Positions 55,759 through 64,000 of a DNA stretch of 64,000 nucleotides are shown here, piece after piece. The DNA is from Paracoccus aerius. GTDB lineage: Bacteria; Pseudomonadota; Alphaproteobacteria; Rhodobacterales; Rhodobacteraceae. The position numbers and the translations under genes are program-made. How positions within the stretch are numbered: the first letter of the stretch is position 1; every line of letters starts with the position of its first letter. The stretch covers positions 180,654 to 244,653 of the forward strand of contig NZ_BNCL01000005.1 in the NCBI RefSeq assembly GCF_014656455.1. The letters run 5' to 3'. The notes under the pieces were generated by a model, which was not told the DNA's origin, made no database searches, and saw nothing but the letters and a program-made list of their open reading frames with translations.

Positions 55759-56532
55759 ATGACGGATTTCTGGATCGGCACAAGCTGGAAGATGAACAAG
55801 ACGCTGGATCAGGCGCGCGTCTTTGCCGAAGGACTGGCCGCCGCCGACAAGGACCGCGACCCGCGCATCCAGCGTTTCGTGATCCCACCCTTCACCGCCG
55901 TGCGCCAGGTCAAGGAGTGGCTGTCGGACACATCGGTCAAGGTCGGGGCGCAGAACATGCACTGGGCCGACGAAGGCGCCTGGACGGGCGAGATCAGCCC
56001 CGTGATGCTGCGTGACTGCAAGCTCGACATCGTGGAACTGGGCCACAGCGAACGGCGCGAGCATTTCGGCGAAACCGACGAGACCGTGGGCCTTAAGACC
56101 GAGGCCGCCGTCCGCCACGGGCTGATCCCGCTGATCTGCATCGGCGAGACGCTGGCCGAACGCGAATCCGGCCGCGCGCAGGACGTGCTGGAAACCCAGG
56201 TGCGCGGCGCGCTGTCCCGCCTGTCGGGCGACCAAAAGGATGCCACGATCCTGCTGGCCTATGAACCGGTCTGGGCCATCGGCGTTAACGGGATCCCTGC
56301 GACCTCGGACTACGCCGATGCCCGTCAGGCCGAGATCATCGCGGTCGCGCAGAACATCCTGGGGCGACGCGTGCCCTGCCTTTATGGCGGATCGGTCAAT
56401 CCGGACAATTGCGAGGAACTGGTTTCCTGCCCGCATATCGACGGGCTGTTCATAGGCCGGTCTGCCTGGAACGTGGACGGCTATCTCGACATCCTGGCGC
56501 GCTGCGCCGCAACCATCGGAGAGACGAAATGA
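55759..56532 (+). CDS. eryH: D-3-tetrulose-4-phosphate isomerase (TpiA2-type)
   Basis: A 257-residue TIM-barrel isomerase: N-terminal [13 protein letters not shown] with the catalytic Lys, electrophilic His in [14 protein letters not shown], catalytic Glu in [11 protein letters not shown] and the phosphate loop [14 protein letters not shown]. It has all triosephosphate isomerase catalytic residues, but its position before an rpiB homologue in an ery island fits TpiA2/EryH, which in Brucella isomerises D-3-tetrulose 4-phosphate. True triosephosphate isomerase activity is possible. It overlaps eryI by four bases. Confidence 0.82.
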   Translation: MTDFWIGTSWKMNKTLDQARVFAEGLAAADKDRDPRIQRFVIPPFTAVRQVKEWLSDTSVKVGAQNMHWADEGAWTGEISPVMLRDCKLDIVELGHSERREHFGETDETVGLKTEAAVRHGLIPLICIGETLAERESGRAQDVLETQVRGALSRLSGDQKDATILLAYEPVWAIGVNGIPATSDYADARQAEIIAVAQNILGRRVPCLYGGSVNPDNCEELVSCPHIDGLFIGRSAWNVDGYLDILARCAATIGETK

Positions 56533-56990
56533 AACTGGCAATTGCAGGCGACAGCGCGGGCGAGGGTCTGGCCAAGATCCTAGCCGACCACCTGAAGGAC
56601 AAGCACCAGGTGTCCGAAATCAGCCGCACCGACGAAGGCCCCGACGCCTTCTATGCCAACCTGTCCGACCGGGTGGCAAGCCAGGTCAAGGACGGCACCT
56701 ATGACCGCGCCATCCTGGTCTGCGGCACCGGCATCGGCGTCTGCATCGCGGCCAACAAGGTGCCGGGCATCCGCGCCGCGCTGACCCACGACACCTATTC
56801 CGCCGAACGCGCCGCGCTGTCGAACGACGCCCATATCATCACCATGGGCGCCCGCGTGATCGGCCCGGAACTGGCCAAGGCCATTGCCGACAAATGGCTG
56901 GCCGAGACCGAGAACTTCGACAAGGCCGGCAAGTCCGCAGGCAACGTGAACGCCATCGACGCGGTCGATGCGAAATACAACAAGGCCTGA
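56529..56990 (+). CDS. eryI: D-erythrose-4-phosphate isomerase (RpiB-type)
   Basis: A 153-residue RpiB/LacAB family protein: [22 protein letters not shown], the active-site loop [21 protein letters not shown] with catalytic Cys and the ring-opening region [22 protein letters not shown] (in parts). In the erythritol pathway this isomerase makes D-erythrose 4-phosphate. Ribose-5-phosphate isomerase B activity is the alternative. It is coupled to eryH and followed three bases later by fbp. Confidence 0.85.
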   Translation: MKLAIAGDSAGEGLAKILADHLKDKHQVSEISRTDEGPDAFYANLSDRVASQVKDGTYDRAILVCGTGIGVCIAANKVPGIRAALTHDTYSAERAALSNDAHIITMGARVIGPELAKAIADKWLAETENFDKAGKSAGNVNAIDAVDAKYNKA

Positions 56991-56993
56991 GGA

Positions 56994-57974
56994 ATGCTGA
57001 AGCTGCCGAACGACGGCCCGGCCACGGGCCGCCTTCTGTCGCATGTGCTGACGGGTGACGGCCCCGCTGCCATCGTCCGCGCCATCGCCGAGGCGCAACC
57101 GCCGCTGATGCAACGTCTTGGCGCGGGCCGCCTGCACGGCGACCCGACCGAGATCGTCGGCGTCAACGACACCGGCGACAAGCAGAAGGCCTTGGACGTG
57201 GGCGCCCATCACCACATGATCGCGGTGCTGCGCAAGGCGGGCGTCCGCAAGGTGCTGTCCGAGGAAGCCGAGGCGGTCATCGATCTGAACCCCGACGGTG
57301 CATGGGACGTGGCGATGGATCCCATCGACGGATCCGGCAGCATCGGCATCGGCGCGCCCCTGGGGATGCTGTTCAGCGTCCTGCCCGCCGCGCCGGAAGG
57401 CTTCCTGCGGACGGGTGAATCCGTCGTGGCGGCAGGTTACGCCAGCTTCGGCCATTCGATGGACTTCGGCTGGTCGCTGGGCGACGGCACCCATATCGCC
57501 GGCTGGGACGACGAGGCGGGCGAATTCCGCATGGTGCGCGAGAACGTCGTGCTGAAGCCCAAGGCATCCACCATCGCCTATAACGCCTCGAACGAACGCT
57601 ACTGGGCGCCGGGGCTGCAAGCCTGGGTGGCCGATCTGCGCGCGGGCCGGGACGGTCCGCTGGGCAAGAACTACAACATGCGTTGGCTTGCCGCTGCCGT
57701 AGGCGAGTTGCACCGCATCCTGCTGAACGGCGGGGCATTCCTTTATCCTGCCGACCGGCGTCCGGGATATGGCAATGGCAAGCTGCGGCTGGTCTATGAG
57801 GCGATGCCCATCGCCTTTCTGGTCGAACAGGCGGGCGGGCTGGCATCCGACGGGACGCAGCCCATCCGTTATCGCAAACCGTTAGCGGTACACGACATGA
57901 CGCCCTTGATATTCGGCGCTAAGGACGAGGTCGAGACGATCCTCGGCTATCTGGCCGAATCCACGGAAGGATAA
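56994..57974 (+). CDS. class I fructose-1,6-bisphosphatase (CbbF-like)
   Basis: A 326-residue class I FBPase: metal sites in SEEAEAVI (about 90-97) and [18 protein letters not shown], and the family signature [22 protein letters not shown] (in parts). It is shorter than plant forms and resembles the CbbF enzymes, which also cleave sedoheptulose 1,7-bisphosphate. It is not the class II GlpX type. With the aldolase and transketolase beside it, it could take erythrose 4-phosphate to sedoheptulose 7-phosphate. Confidence 0.9.
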   Translation: MLKLPNDGPATGRLLSHVLTGDGPAAIVRAIAEAQPPLMQRLGAGRLHGDPTEIVGVNDTGDKQKALDVGAHHHMIAVLRKAGVRKVLSEEAEAVIDLNPDGAWDVAMDPIDGSGSIGIGAPLGMLFSVLPAAPEGFLRTGESVVAAGYASFGHSMDFGWSLGDGTHIAGWDDEAGEFRMVRENVVLKPKASTIAYNASNERYWAPGLQAWVADLRAGRDGPLGKNYNMRWLAAAVGELHRILLNGGAFLYPADRRPGYGNGKLRLVYEAMPIAFLVEQAGGLASDGTQPIRYRKPLAVHDMTPLIFGAKDEVETILGYLAESTEG

Positions 57975-57978
57975 CGAC

Positions 57979-59013
57979 ATGGCTATGATTACCCTGCGCC
58001 AGCTTCTCGACCACGCGGCCGAGAATGGCTACGCGGTCCCTGCCTTCAACATCAACAACATGGAACAAGGTCTGGCGATCATGACTGCGGCGCAGGCGAC
58101 GAAATCGCCGGTGATCCTGCAGGCCAGCCGGGGCGCGCGCGCCTATGCCAATGACCTGGTGCTGGCCGGGCTGATCCAGGGCTTTGCCAAGGCCTTCCCG
58201 GACATCCCGCTGTGCATGCATCTTGACCACGGCAACGGCTTGGCGACCTGCGCCACCGCCATCCAGAACGGCTTCACCAGCGTGATGATGGACGGCTCGC
58301 TGAAGGCCGATGGCAAGACGCCCGCCGATTACAACTATAACCGCGACGTGACCGCCAGCGTGGTCCAGATGGCCCATGCCTGCGGCGTGTCCGTGGAAGG
58401 CGAACTGGGCGTTCTGGGCAGCCTGGAAACTGGCATGGGCGATCAGGAGGACGGCCACGGCGCGACCGAGAAGCTGGGCCACGACCAGCTTCTGACCGAC
58501 CCGGACGAGGCCGTGCGCTTCGTCAACGACACGAACGTGGACGCGCTGGCGATCGCCATGGGCACCTCGCACGGCGCCTATAAGTTCTCGCGCAAGCCGG
58601 ACGGCGACATCCTGGCGATGCATGTGATCGAGGAAATCCACACCCGCCTGCCGAACACCCACCTGGTGATGCACGGGTCGTCCTCGGTCCCCGAGGATCT
58701 GCAGCAGATCATCAACAGCTATGGCGGCGACATCAAGCCAACATGGGGCGTCCCGGTCGAGGAGATCCAGCGCGGCATCAAGCACGGCGTGCGCAAGGTC
58801 AACATCGACACCGACAACCGCCTGGCGATGACCGCCGCGATCCGCAAGGTCTTCTCGGAAGAACCGTCCGAGTTCGACCCGCGCAAATATCTGAAGCCCG
58901 CGATGCAGATGATGTCGCAGGTCTGCAAGGACCGCTTCGAGGCGTTCGGCACCGCAGGCAATGCCGACAAGATCGTCCCGCTGCCGCTGTCGGTGATGGC
59001 TTCGCGCTATTGA
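57979..59013 (+). CDS. class II fructose-bisphosphate aldolase, Calvin-cycle subtype (CbbA-like)
   Basis: A 344-residue zinc aldolase: [21 protein letters not shown], Zn-ligand [19 protein letters not shown] and [20 protein letters not shown] (in parts), matching the Cbb subtype. It condenses DHAP with glyceraldehyde 3-phosphate or erythrose 4-phosphate. It is the last gene of the eryHI operon, four bases after fbp, and is followed by a strong terminator. Confidence 0.93.
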   Translation: MAMITLRQLLDHAAENGYAVPAFNINNMEQGLAIMTAAQATKSPVILQASRGARAYANDLVLAGLIQGFAKAFPDIPLCMHLDHGNGLATCATAIQNGFTSVMMDGSLKADGKTPADYNYNRDVTASVVQMAHACGVSVEGELGVLGSLETGMGDQEDGHGATEKLGHDQLLTDPDEAVRFVNDTNVDALAIAMGTSHGAYKFSRKPDGDILAMHVIEEIHTRLPNTHLVMHGSSSVPEDLQQIINSYGGDIKPTWGVPVEEIQRGIKHGVRKVNIDTDNRLAMTAAIRKVFSEEPSEFDPRKYLKPAMQMMSQVCKDRFEAFGTAGNADKIVPLPLSVMASRY

Positions 59014-59035
59014 TCCGCTGACAGGGCGGGAAAGG

Positions 59036-59060
59036 GGCCTCGCCTTATGGCGGGGCCTTT
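59036..59060 (+). terminator. terminator of the eryHI-fbp-fba operon
   Basis: GGCCTCGCC-TTAT-GGCGGGGCC, a 9-bp stem with one G-T pair, followed by TTTCG, 23 bases after the aldolase stop. Confidence 0.85.
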
Positions 59061-59076
59061 CGCCAACAACGGCCTG

Positions 59077-60600
59077 CTATTGCAGATACTGCCGGGCCTG
59101 CGGGGCATAGGCGAAGTCCGGGTCAAGACTCAGCGCCTCTTGCAGCAGTAACCGCCCTTCTTCCAGCCTGCCTTCTTCAAGACGGACGACGCCCAGCCGA
59201 TATGCGGACAAGGCTGCCGTCGGCTGCTCGGTCCTCATCGCCTCGAATGTTCGGGCCGCCAGGTCCAGATCGCCTGCCTTCTGCTGCGCCAGGCCCAGCG
59301 TGTCGCGCAATGTCGGAACGTCCGGCGCCAAGGCGACGGCACGTTCAGCCAGGGACACGGCCTCGTCAGGGGCGGTTTCCGTCAGCAGATGGGCCAGGTT
59401 GTTCAGCGCGACCCAGTTGTCGGGATCGCTTGCCAAGACCTTCCGATAAAGGGCGGCGGCTTCCGAACCCTCGCCGGTCTTTTCAACCAGGGCGGCCAGC
59501 CGCACCAGATCGTCGGGCGTTGCGGCGGGCAGGTCCGCCAGTTCCCCGGCATAGCCGATCGCCTTGTCGTCCTGACCAAGACGCGCCGCAGCCAGGCTGG
59601 CCGCGCGCAGAAGTCCGGGATCACGAGGTGCAGCGGCAAGTCCCTCATCGAATGCCGAAAGAGCCTGATCATAGTCTCCGGAGGCGCCCAGCAGCCTTCC
59701 ATGTTCCAGCAGAAGCGCCGGATTGCCCGGAAACCTTGTCCTGCCCTTGGCAAGGATTGCCTGCGCTTCGGCCAGATCCTGGTCGGCCACAGCCAGCCGC
59801 GCCCGCGCCAGCACCGGACGAACGCTTTCCGAACGCGCGATCAGCCTGTCGAACAGCGCCTTTCCTTCCTCGCCCTTATCAAGTCCCACCTTTGCGCGCG
59901 CCAGGTAATCCAGGGCAAGCGAGGGGGCATCGTCCAAGCGGGCCATGTCCTCCAGCAATTCCTCGGTGCGCGCGGGATTGCCGGTCAGAAGATGCAGGCG
60001 CGCCGCCTGCAGCCTGGGATAAACATGCCCGGCCGAGGCGTCGGCAACGGCCTGTTCATAATGTCGGATCGCGCCTGTCCGGTCGCCACGACTTTCCAGA
60101 AAGGCAGCCATCCGTTCCTGGGCGCGCCAATTCCCCGGATCGACCCGGATTGCTTCCTGCCAGGCTGCGCCAGCATCGTCCCGCCGCCCCAGCGACAGCA
60201 GCAGGTCGCCCTTGACGACCAGCGGCGCGGCATTCTCGGCATAACGTTCCGCAGCCTGATCCAAGGCATGGATGGCGTCTTCCCTGCGGTCCAGATTGGC
60301 AAGCGACATCCCCAGCAGATACCAGCCTTCCGGCGCCTCGGCAGCCGTTTGCGTCAGTCCGCGGGAAAGCCGCTCGGCCGTCTGGAAGTCGTTGGTCAGA
60401 AACGCGCGCATGGCCCTGCGGAAATCCTCCAAGCCGCCGTCCTTCAAGGCGGGGCTTGCATGGGGCAACTCCAGCCTGTCCGCCCTGTGATCGAGCTGCG
60501 GAGCCGCCAGCCCAAGCAGATCCAAGGTCCGGGCAGAAGCGGGCGCGCCGAAGGCCAGGGGAAACAACGATACAGCAATGATCCAGAAGCGACGGCGCAT
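59077..60600 (-). CDS. secreted TPR-repeat protein
   Basis: A 507-residue protein with a signal peptide (MRRRFWIIAVSLFPLAFGAPASA), then about ten tetratricopeptide repeats through the whole length, ending in LLLQEALSLDPDFAYAPQ. Typical repeat cores are WYLLGMSLANLDRREDAI and ALNNLAHLLTETAPDEAV. Such periplasmic TPR proteins often support surface-polymer or exosortase systems. It is divergent from a gene for a VPLPA-CTERM protein, which suggests that link here. The start at 60600 has AAAGGAG upstream. TPR number and role are inferred. Confidence 0.85.
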   Translation of the reverse strand: MRRRFWIIAVSLFPLAFGAPASARTLDLLGLAAPQLDHRADRLELPHASPALKDGGLEDFRRAMRAFLTNDFQTAERLSRGLTQTAAEAPEGWYLLGMSLANLDRREDAIHALDQAAERYAENAAPLVVKGDLLLSLGRRDDAGAAWQEAIRVDPGNWRAQERMAAFLESRGDRTGAIRHYEQAVADASAGHVYPRLQAARLHLLTGNPARTEELLEDMARLDDAPSLALDYLARAKVGLDKGEEGKALFDRLIARSESVRPVLARARLAVADQDLAEAQAILAKGRTRFPGNPALLLEHGRLLGASGDYDQALSAFDEGLAAAPRDPGLLRAASLAAARLGQDDKAIGYAGELADLPAATPDDLVRLAALVEKTGEGSEAAALYRKVLASDPDNWVALNNLAHLLTETAPDEAVSLAERAVALAPDVPTLRDTLGLAQQKAGDLDLAARTFEAMRTEQPTAALSAYRLGVVRLEEGRLEEGRLLLQEALSLDPDFAYAPQARQYLQ

Positions 60601-60944
60601 TATAAGCCACTCCTTTTGGTTGAGTTTATGATAATTGGCTGGCCGATGTCCTGTCAAGAAACCAATAAGGCATATCCGCTTGGTTTCTCTCGGAAGTTGA
60701 GAATTGGATAACTTTCAGTTCTTAAAAAGACGGTTAATAAAACTCGACAGGATTCAAGGGTGTGTTAATCTACTTCCAATCGCGATTCCCTGTGTATCCA
60801 GTGCGCATTTTGTGTTGCTTGGAAGGCGATAATATGAGCGACGAATATGGATGCGCTTATTTGCGGTACGAACCTCTTGGAATGCGAGAGACGTGCAGGC
60901 GTAGCCTGCAACCAAAGCATAAACTGCGTTTCAGGAGAATAGAA
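60601..60944. promoter_or_regulatory. AT-rich divergent region between TPR and vWA genes (344 bp)
   Basis: No convincing gene. It is distinctly richer in A/T than the rest of the window. GTTAAT occurs twice (around 60733 and 60762), and a perfect hairpin TGCAGGC-GTA-GCCTGCA (60894-60910) lies 34 bases before the vWA ATG, in its leader. An in-frame ATG at 60834 with GGAAGG upstream would extend the vWA protein, but it would bury the signal peptide. Confidence 0.4.
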
Positions 60945-62024
60945 ATGTCGTTAAAACTAGCTAGCTTGAGCGTCGCCGCGCTTGGGTTTCTGGCCGGAGG
61001 TGCGTTGGCCGACAGCATCTCGCCGGACAGCTTCACGGCCGATTTGGCCGTGGGGGAAAGCGTCACCATCACCAAGACCGTGACGGTGTCGGCGGGCGGT
61101 CCTTCGGATGCATTGATTGACGCCTATTTCCTTTTTGATACGTCTGGTTCTATGGGCGGCGTGATCAACGCCGCCAAGGCAGCCGCCGGGGATATCTTCT
61201 CGACCATCGCGACCGAGTTCGGGGCGGGCGTCGCGGGTGGCGTCGGCGTCTTTTCCGAATCTGCCGCCTTGCCCAGCGGCATTGCGCCCCCGGGCAGTGT
61301 CATCAACCAGAATGTGACCACGACCACGGCAGACGTGATCAGCGGCATCAACAACGTCACGCTGTGCAATCCCGACTGCGGCGGCGACTTCCCCGAATCC
61401 GCCAATACCGCGATTGAACTGGTGGCCGAGAACGCCTCGTGGCGGCCCGGATCCAACCGCTTCATCTTTGCCTTCTCGGATGCGTCTTCCAAGGGCTCGG
61501 CTGACGCTGACGTGATCGCGGCGCTTGCTGCCGAGGGGATTCGGCTGGTGTCGCTGGATTTCGGCTCGGGCGCGTTCACGACGGATATGGCGGAACTTGG
61601 GGCGATCACCTTCTCAAGCTCTGCCACGCCGGGTTCGATTGTTGACGATGTGACTGCGGGCATCGTCGAGGGCTTCAGCGAATACGAAACCGTTTCGGTG
61701 GGCGATCTGGGCGGCGGCGGTCCCCTGATCAGCGTGTCGGCCGTCTGCACGGGCGCAGACATCGGCGCCTGCGTCGGCGACTCGGCCGTGGGGGAATATG
61801 ATCGGTCGGTCGATCGAACCTTTACCTTCGACGTGACCTTTACGCGGACGGGTGCCGGGACATCGGTGTTCGACACCTTCGCCCTGGTTGACGGAGGCAT
61901 TGTCGCCACCGAGGCAGACCGCTTCCCGGGGCCGGATGTCGCCCCGGTTCCGTTGCCCGCAGCGGCCTGGATGCTGATCGCAGGCCTGGGCGGCATGGGC
62001 CTGCTGCGCCGTCGCCAAAAATAG
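60945..62024 (+). CDS. von Willebrand factor A domain protein with VPLPA-CTERM sorting signal
   Basis: A 359-residue exported protein: signal peptide MSLKLASLSVAALGFLAGGALA, vWA domain from about residue 57 with the MIDAS motif DTSGS (65-69), a Thr/Asp region in the middle, then a C-terminal VPLPAAAW (335-342), hydrophobic helix and RRRQK end. That tripartite end is the VPLPA-CTERM signal, recognised by a dedicated exosortase and found in Rhodobacteraceae. No exosortase is in the window. The start at 60945 has AGGAGA at 60933. It may bind metal-dependent ligands at the cell surface. Confidence 0.85.
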   Translation: MSLKLASLSVAALGFLAGGALADSISPDSFTADLAVGESVTITKTVTVSAGGPSDALIDAYFLFDTSGSMGGVINAAKAAAGDIFSTIATEFGAGVAGGVGVFSESAALPSGIAPPGSVINQNVTTTTADVISGINNVTLCNPDCGGDFPESANTAIELVAENASWRPGSNRFIFAFSDASSKGSADADVIAALAAEGIRLVSLDFGSGAFTTDMAELGAITFSSSATPGSIVDDVTAGIVEGFSEYETVSVGDLGGGGPLISVSAVCTGADIGACVGDSAVGEYDRSVDRTFTFDVTFTRTGAGTSVFDTFALVDGGIVATEADRFPGPDVAPVPLPAAAWMLIAGLGGMGLLRRRQK

Positions 62025-62132
62025 CGGCGGCCAGGCAGCTTGGGTGCCTCGGCCGGCGGCCAAGCCTGATCTTCGCGACCGTCCGGGCGTGGGTGCCCGG
62101 GCGGTTGCCCTTTGCTCTCATCGGCAACAACC

Positions 62133-62162
62133 AGCAGTGGCAAGGAAGACCTTGCCACTGCT
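62133..62162. repeat. perfect 13-bp inverted repeat (hairpin)
   Basis: AGCAGTGGCAAGG-AAGA-CCTTGCCACTGCT. It is the longest perfect stem I found in the window, 108 bp after the vWA stop. No T-run follows on either strand, so it is not a standard terminator. Confidence 0.85.
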
Positions 62163-62245
62163 TGCGGTCTATATGATGGTTTGGTCTTTCAGCCGTGCTT
62201 CCCGTCGTGCAGCACGAAACCGGAGGACGGGAACTGACGGTTTTC

Positions 62246-62380
62246 TTAAACCAGCGCGACGGCCGAGAGCAGCGTGGCGCAATGTCCTGCAACCGTCGCG
62301 GTCCCTGGGCCAAGGTGGGTGGAACAGATTTGGTTCTTGATGGTTGATCCGCGCTGTTGCTTCCTTCCTTGCCCGCTCAC
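62246..62380 (-). CDS. possible 44-residue small protein
   Basis: A GTG at 62380 lies seven bases after GGAGG (good spacing) and opens a frame of 44 codons ending in TAA. The product begins MSGQGRKQQRGSTIKNQ and ends in a mildly hydrophobic ATLLSAVALV, with two Cys. I do not recognise it. It is supported only by the ribosome site and could be chance. Confidence 0.25.
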   Translation of the reverse strand: MSGQGRKQQRGSTIKNQICSTHLGPGTATVAGHCATLLSAVALV

Positions 62381-62502
62381 GATAATCCCTCCAAGTTTTC
62401 ATCGTATTTTCGCCAATAAGCCTGCATGACCCGGCGGAGTATCGTTGCAAAGTAGGTGATCAAGGTTTCTAATTGATGAACAGGTTCGGGAGGAGCACGC
62501 TC

Positions 62503-63339
62503 ATGCCCCAAAATCATGCCTACAAGCAATTGCTGACACTGATCTCGGCGCGGAGCCAGCAATGGATCAGGAACCAGGCAGAACTTCTGCCGGTCGATGC
62601 AGTTACTGATGAACACATCCAGAGTTTATCGGAAATTGCAGTTACTGCATTTATCTGCACGTCATTGCGAGGGAATGACGTGCCGGTCAAGACATTCATC
62701 GAAAGCCGAATAACCCCAGAGTTTGTCGGGCAGTTTATCGGTCGTTTTGAAGAAATGGGCATCGGTGCCCTTTCCGGAGGTTATTCATTCCTTCGCTGCA
62801 TCTCGCCGGACGACCGGCAGAAACTGGCCGTTCGAAACCTGCCGCTGAATGCCATGCTGGCGCTTTCCGACATGCCTGACCAGGAACTGCTGGAACGGGT
62901 CGAAGCCGAATTGCGGCGTCCTGTCCCCTACGAGCAGACGAATGAGCAGTTAATCGGCTCCTATGCCGAACTGCTGGCCTTGTGCTATTCCTTTGGCAAC
63001 CAGCGGCCCCGGTTTTCAAACCCCGGCGTTTATGGTGATGCCTATGCGAATTGCCTTCGCTTCGCCGAATGGGCGCAGGAAAAGGGCAGGCTGCTGCCGC
63101 TGGTCCAGATGATCTATTGCCTTTGCCTGATCGATCCGGATTTCGACGCCATGCCGTTGCTGTCCGATGTCATCGCAAGCCAGCGGCCCGACGGGTCGTT
63201 TCCGGAACGGATCGGCTTCGGCAGCGCGGACCAGGATGGCAGGGCGCTGCGGCCGACACTGGGGACGCTGGTGGCCCTGCATATGGTGATCTATGGGCAG
63301 CGGCGCAGCCCTGGGCCGCTGGTGACGATGGCGGCCTAG
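62503..63339 (+). CDS. uncharacterised protein, mostly helical
   Basis: A 278-residue soluble protein that I cannot name. There is no signal peptide or membrane segment. The sequence looks all-helical, with a helix rich in Gln/Trp near the start ([17 protein letters not shown]) and a C-terminal [15 protein letters not shown] reminiscent of the turns in alpha/alpha-toroid folds (terpene cyclase-like), a weak resemblance. The start at 62503 is chosen for GGAGGA with an 8-base spacer. The stop overlaps the convergent fhs stop by four bases. Codon use is less GC-rich in its first 250 bases than in the neighbours, which may mean later acquisition. Confidence 0.6.
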   Translation: MPQNHAYKQLLTLISARSQQWIRNQAELLPVDAVTDEHIQSLSEIAVTAFICTSLRGNDVPVKTFIESRITPEFVGQFIGRFEEMGIGALSGGYSFLRCISPDDRQKLAVRNLPLNAMLALSDMPDQELLERVEAELRRPVPYEQTNEQLIGSYAELLALCYSFGNQRPRFSNPGVYGDAYANCLRFAEWAQEKGRLLPLVQMIYCLCLIDPDFDAMPLLSDVIASQRPDGSFPERIGFGSADQDGRALRPTLGTLVALHMVIYGQRRSPGPLVTMAA

Positions 63340-64000
63340 AAAAGCCCCTCGATCTGGCCAAGGTCGTTCAGCCCGATCGTCTCGGCTGCCGGATGGCGAG
63401 GCAGGCCGGGCATCGTCATGATCTGCCCGCAGATCGCCACCACGAAGCCCGCGCCCGCGTTCAGCCGCACCTCTCGGACAGGGATCACATGGCCTTCGGG
63501 GGCACCGCGCAGGTCGGGGTCGGTCGAGAAGGAATATTGGGTCTTGGCGATGCAGACGGGCAGCTGGCCATAGCCTTCGGATTCCCAGGCCTCCAGCTGC
63601 GCGCGGATACCGGGCAGGGCCTCGACATGGGCCGCGCGGTGGACGCGGGTGCAGATCGTCTCGATCTTCTGCCACAGGGGCATGGAATCGGGGTAAAGGG
63701 TGTGGAAATCGGCCTTGTCCTCATCGACAAGGGCGACGACATGGCGGGCCAGATCCTCGGCCCCGGCGCCGCCCTGTGCCCAATGGTGGCAGGGGATGGC
63801 GATGACGCCGTGGCGGGCACAGTAATCCTGAAGGGCTGCTATCTCGGCGGCGGTGTCGCCGTTGAAATGGTTCAGCGCCACGACCAGCGGCAGGCCGAAG
63901 CCGCGCAGGTTCTCGATATGGCGGCCCAGGTTGGCGCAGCCGCGGGTGACGGCGCTGATATCCTCGGACCCCAACTGGTCCTTGGCGACCCCGCCGTTCA
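63336..64000 (-). CDS. fhs: formate-tetrahydrofolate ligase (C-terminal part, cut by window end)
   Basis: About 220 C-terminal residues of a family near 560 long; the frame is open to the window edge. Recognisable stretches include [17 protein letters not shown] before residue 1 of the visible Met, [24 protein letters not shown] in parts, [49 protein letters not shown] in parts. It makes 10-formyl-THF from formate and ATP for one-carbon metabolism. Confidence 0.95.
   Translation of the reverse strand, partial: NGGVAKDQLGSEDISAVTRGCANLGRHIENLRGFGLPLVVALNHFNGDTAAEIAALQDYCARHGVIAIPCHHWAQGGAGAEDLARHVVALVDEDKADFHTLYPDSMPLWQKIETICTRVHRAAHVEALPGIRAQLEAWESEGYGQLPVCIAKTQYSFSTDPDLRGAPEGHVIPVREVRLNAGAGFVVAICGQIMTMPGLPRHPAAETIGLNDLGQIEGLF

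Larger units (their letters stand above)
62025..62502. other. 478-bp region with a perfect hairpin and little coding potential
   Basis: After the vWA gene there is a mixed-composition stretch. It holds a perfect 13-bp hairpin at 62133-62162, a possible 44-residue minus-strand ORF (62246-62380) and no convincing transposase. Part may be an eroded element. Confidence 0.4.

Noticed and set aside
56994..57974. Calling the bisphosphatase GlpX (class II)
   Set aside because: The sequence has the class I signature [16 protein letters not shown] and DPIDGSGSI, not GlpX features.
60834..60944. Earlier start of the vWA protein at ATG 60834 with GGAAGG upstream
   Set aside because: It would place 37 polar residues before a clear signal peptide; AGGAGA before 60945 is the better site.
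62169..62402. 77-residue Arg-rich minus-strand ORF as a transposase fragment
   Set aside because: No ribosome site and no recognisable transposase motif; the composition is that of a chance frame in GC-rich DNA.

Overview
The window is GC-rich, densely coded DNA from an alphaproteobacterium. The gene orders radA-cvpA-purF, purE-purK, fabA-fabB-fabI, divergent lrp/trxB and Hsp20-DUF1150, together with a surface protein ending in a VPLPA-CTERM signal, point to the Rhodobacteraceae/Paracoccaceae, most likely a Paracoccus-like organism. This placement is inferred from gene content only. I saw no rRNA, tRNA, CRISPR array, prophage or intact insertion sequence.

1-10 kb: the end of proC, csaA, a 2-hydroxyacid dehydrogenase, a CsbD stress protein behind a candidate EcfG promoter, a CorA-type transporter and a DUF475 membrane protein. 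On the minus strand follow a protealysin-like M4 protease with its emfourin-like inhibitor gene and a complete glycerol-3-phosphate ABC transporter (ugpBAEC) with a Pho box upstream.

10-26 kb: a DUF808 protein; a tripartite tricarboxylate transporter operon with two different binding proteins (tctC-tctB-tctA-tctC); macAB divergent from a two-component system; a xylulokinase/HAD phosphatase pair; an ATP-sulfurylase-like protein lacking the catalytic motif; a DHA2 efflux pump; and Hsp20/DUF1150.

26-42 kb: housekeeping. A YdcH protein, purE-purK-nudix, radA-cvpA-purF, lolC-lolD followed by a lipoprotein cytochrome c and a PAP2 protein, fabA-fabB-fabI with an alpha/beta hydrolase, gshB, lrp and trxB. 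Three copies of one GC-rich terminator cassette lie just after minus-strand stop codons here.

42-59 kb: the most interesting region, an erythritol-type tetritol catabolic island. A divergent sugar ABC transporter (substrate-binding protein, permease, ATPase, DUF2291) faces eryA (kinase), eryB (FAD dehydrogenase), eryC (racemase), an extra iron-family alcohol dehydrogenase and eryD (SorC regulator). A transketolase, a DeoR regulator, a TpiA2-like isomerase (eryH), an RpiB-like isomerase (eryI), a class I fructose-bisphosphatase and a class II aldolase follow. Together they would import a tetritol, convert it to erythrose 4-phosphate and feed it into sugar-phosphate rearrangements through Calvin-cycle-type enzymes, although no RuBisCO or phosphoribulokinase gene is present here.

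59-64 kb: a secreted TPR protein divergent from a von Willebrand A protein with a VPLPA-CTERM anchor, then poorly characterised DNA with a perfect 13-bp hairpin and a possible 44-residue ORF, an unrecognised 278-residue protein, and the 3' end of fhs, cut by the window edge.
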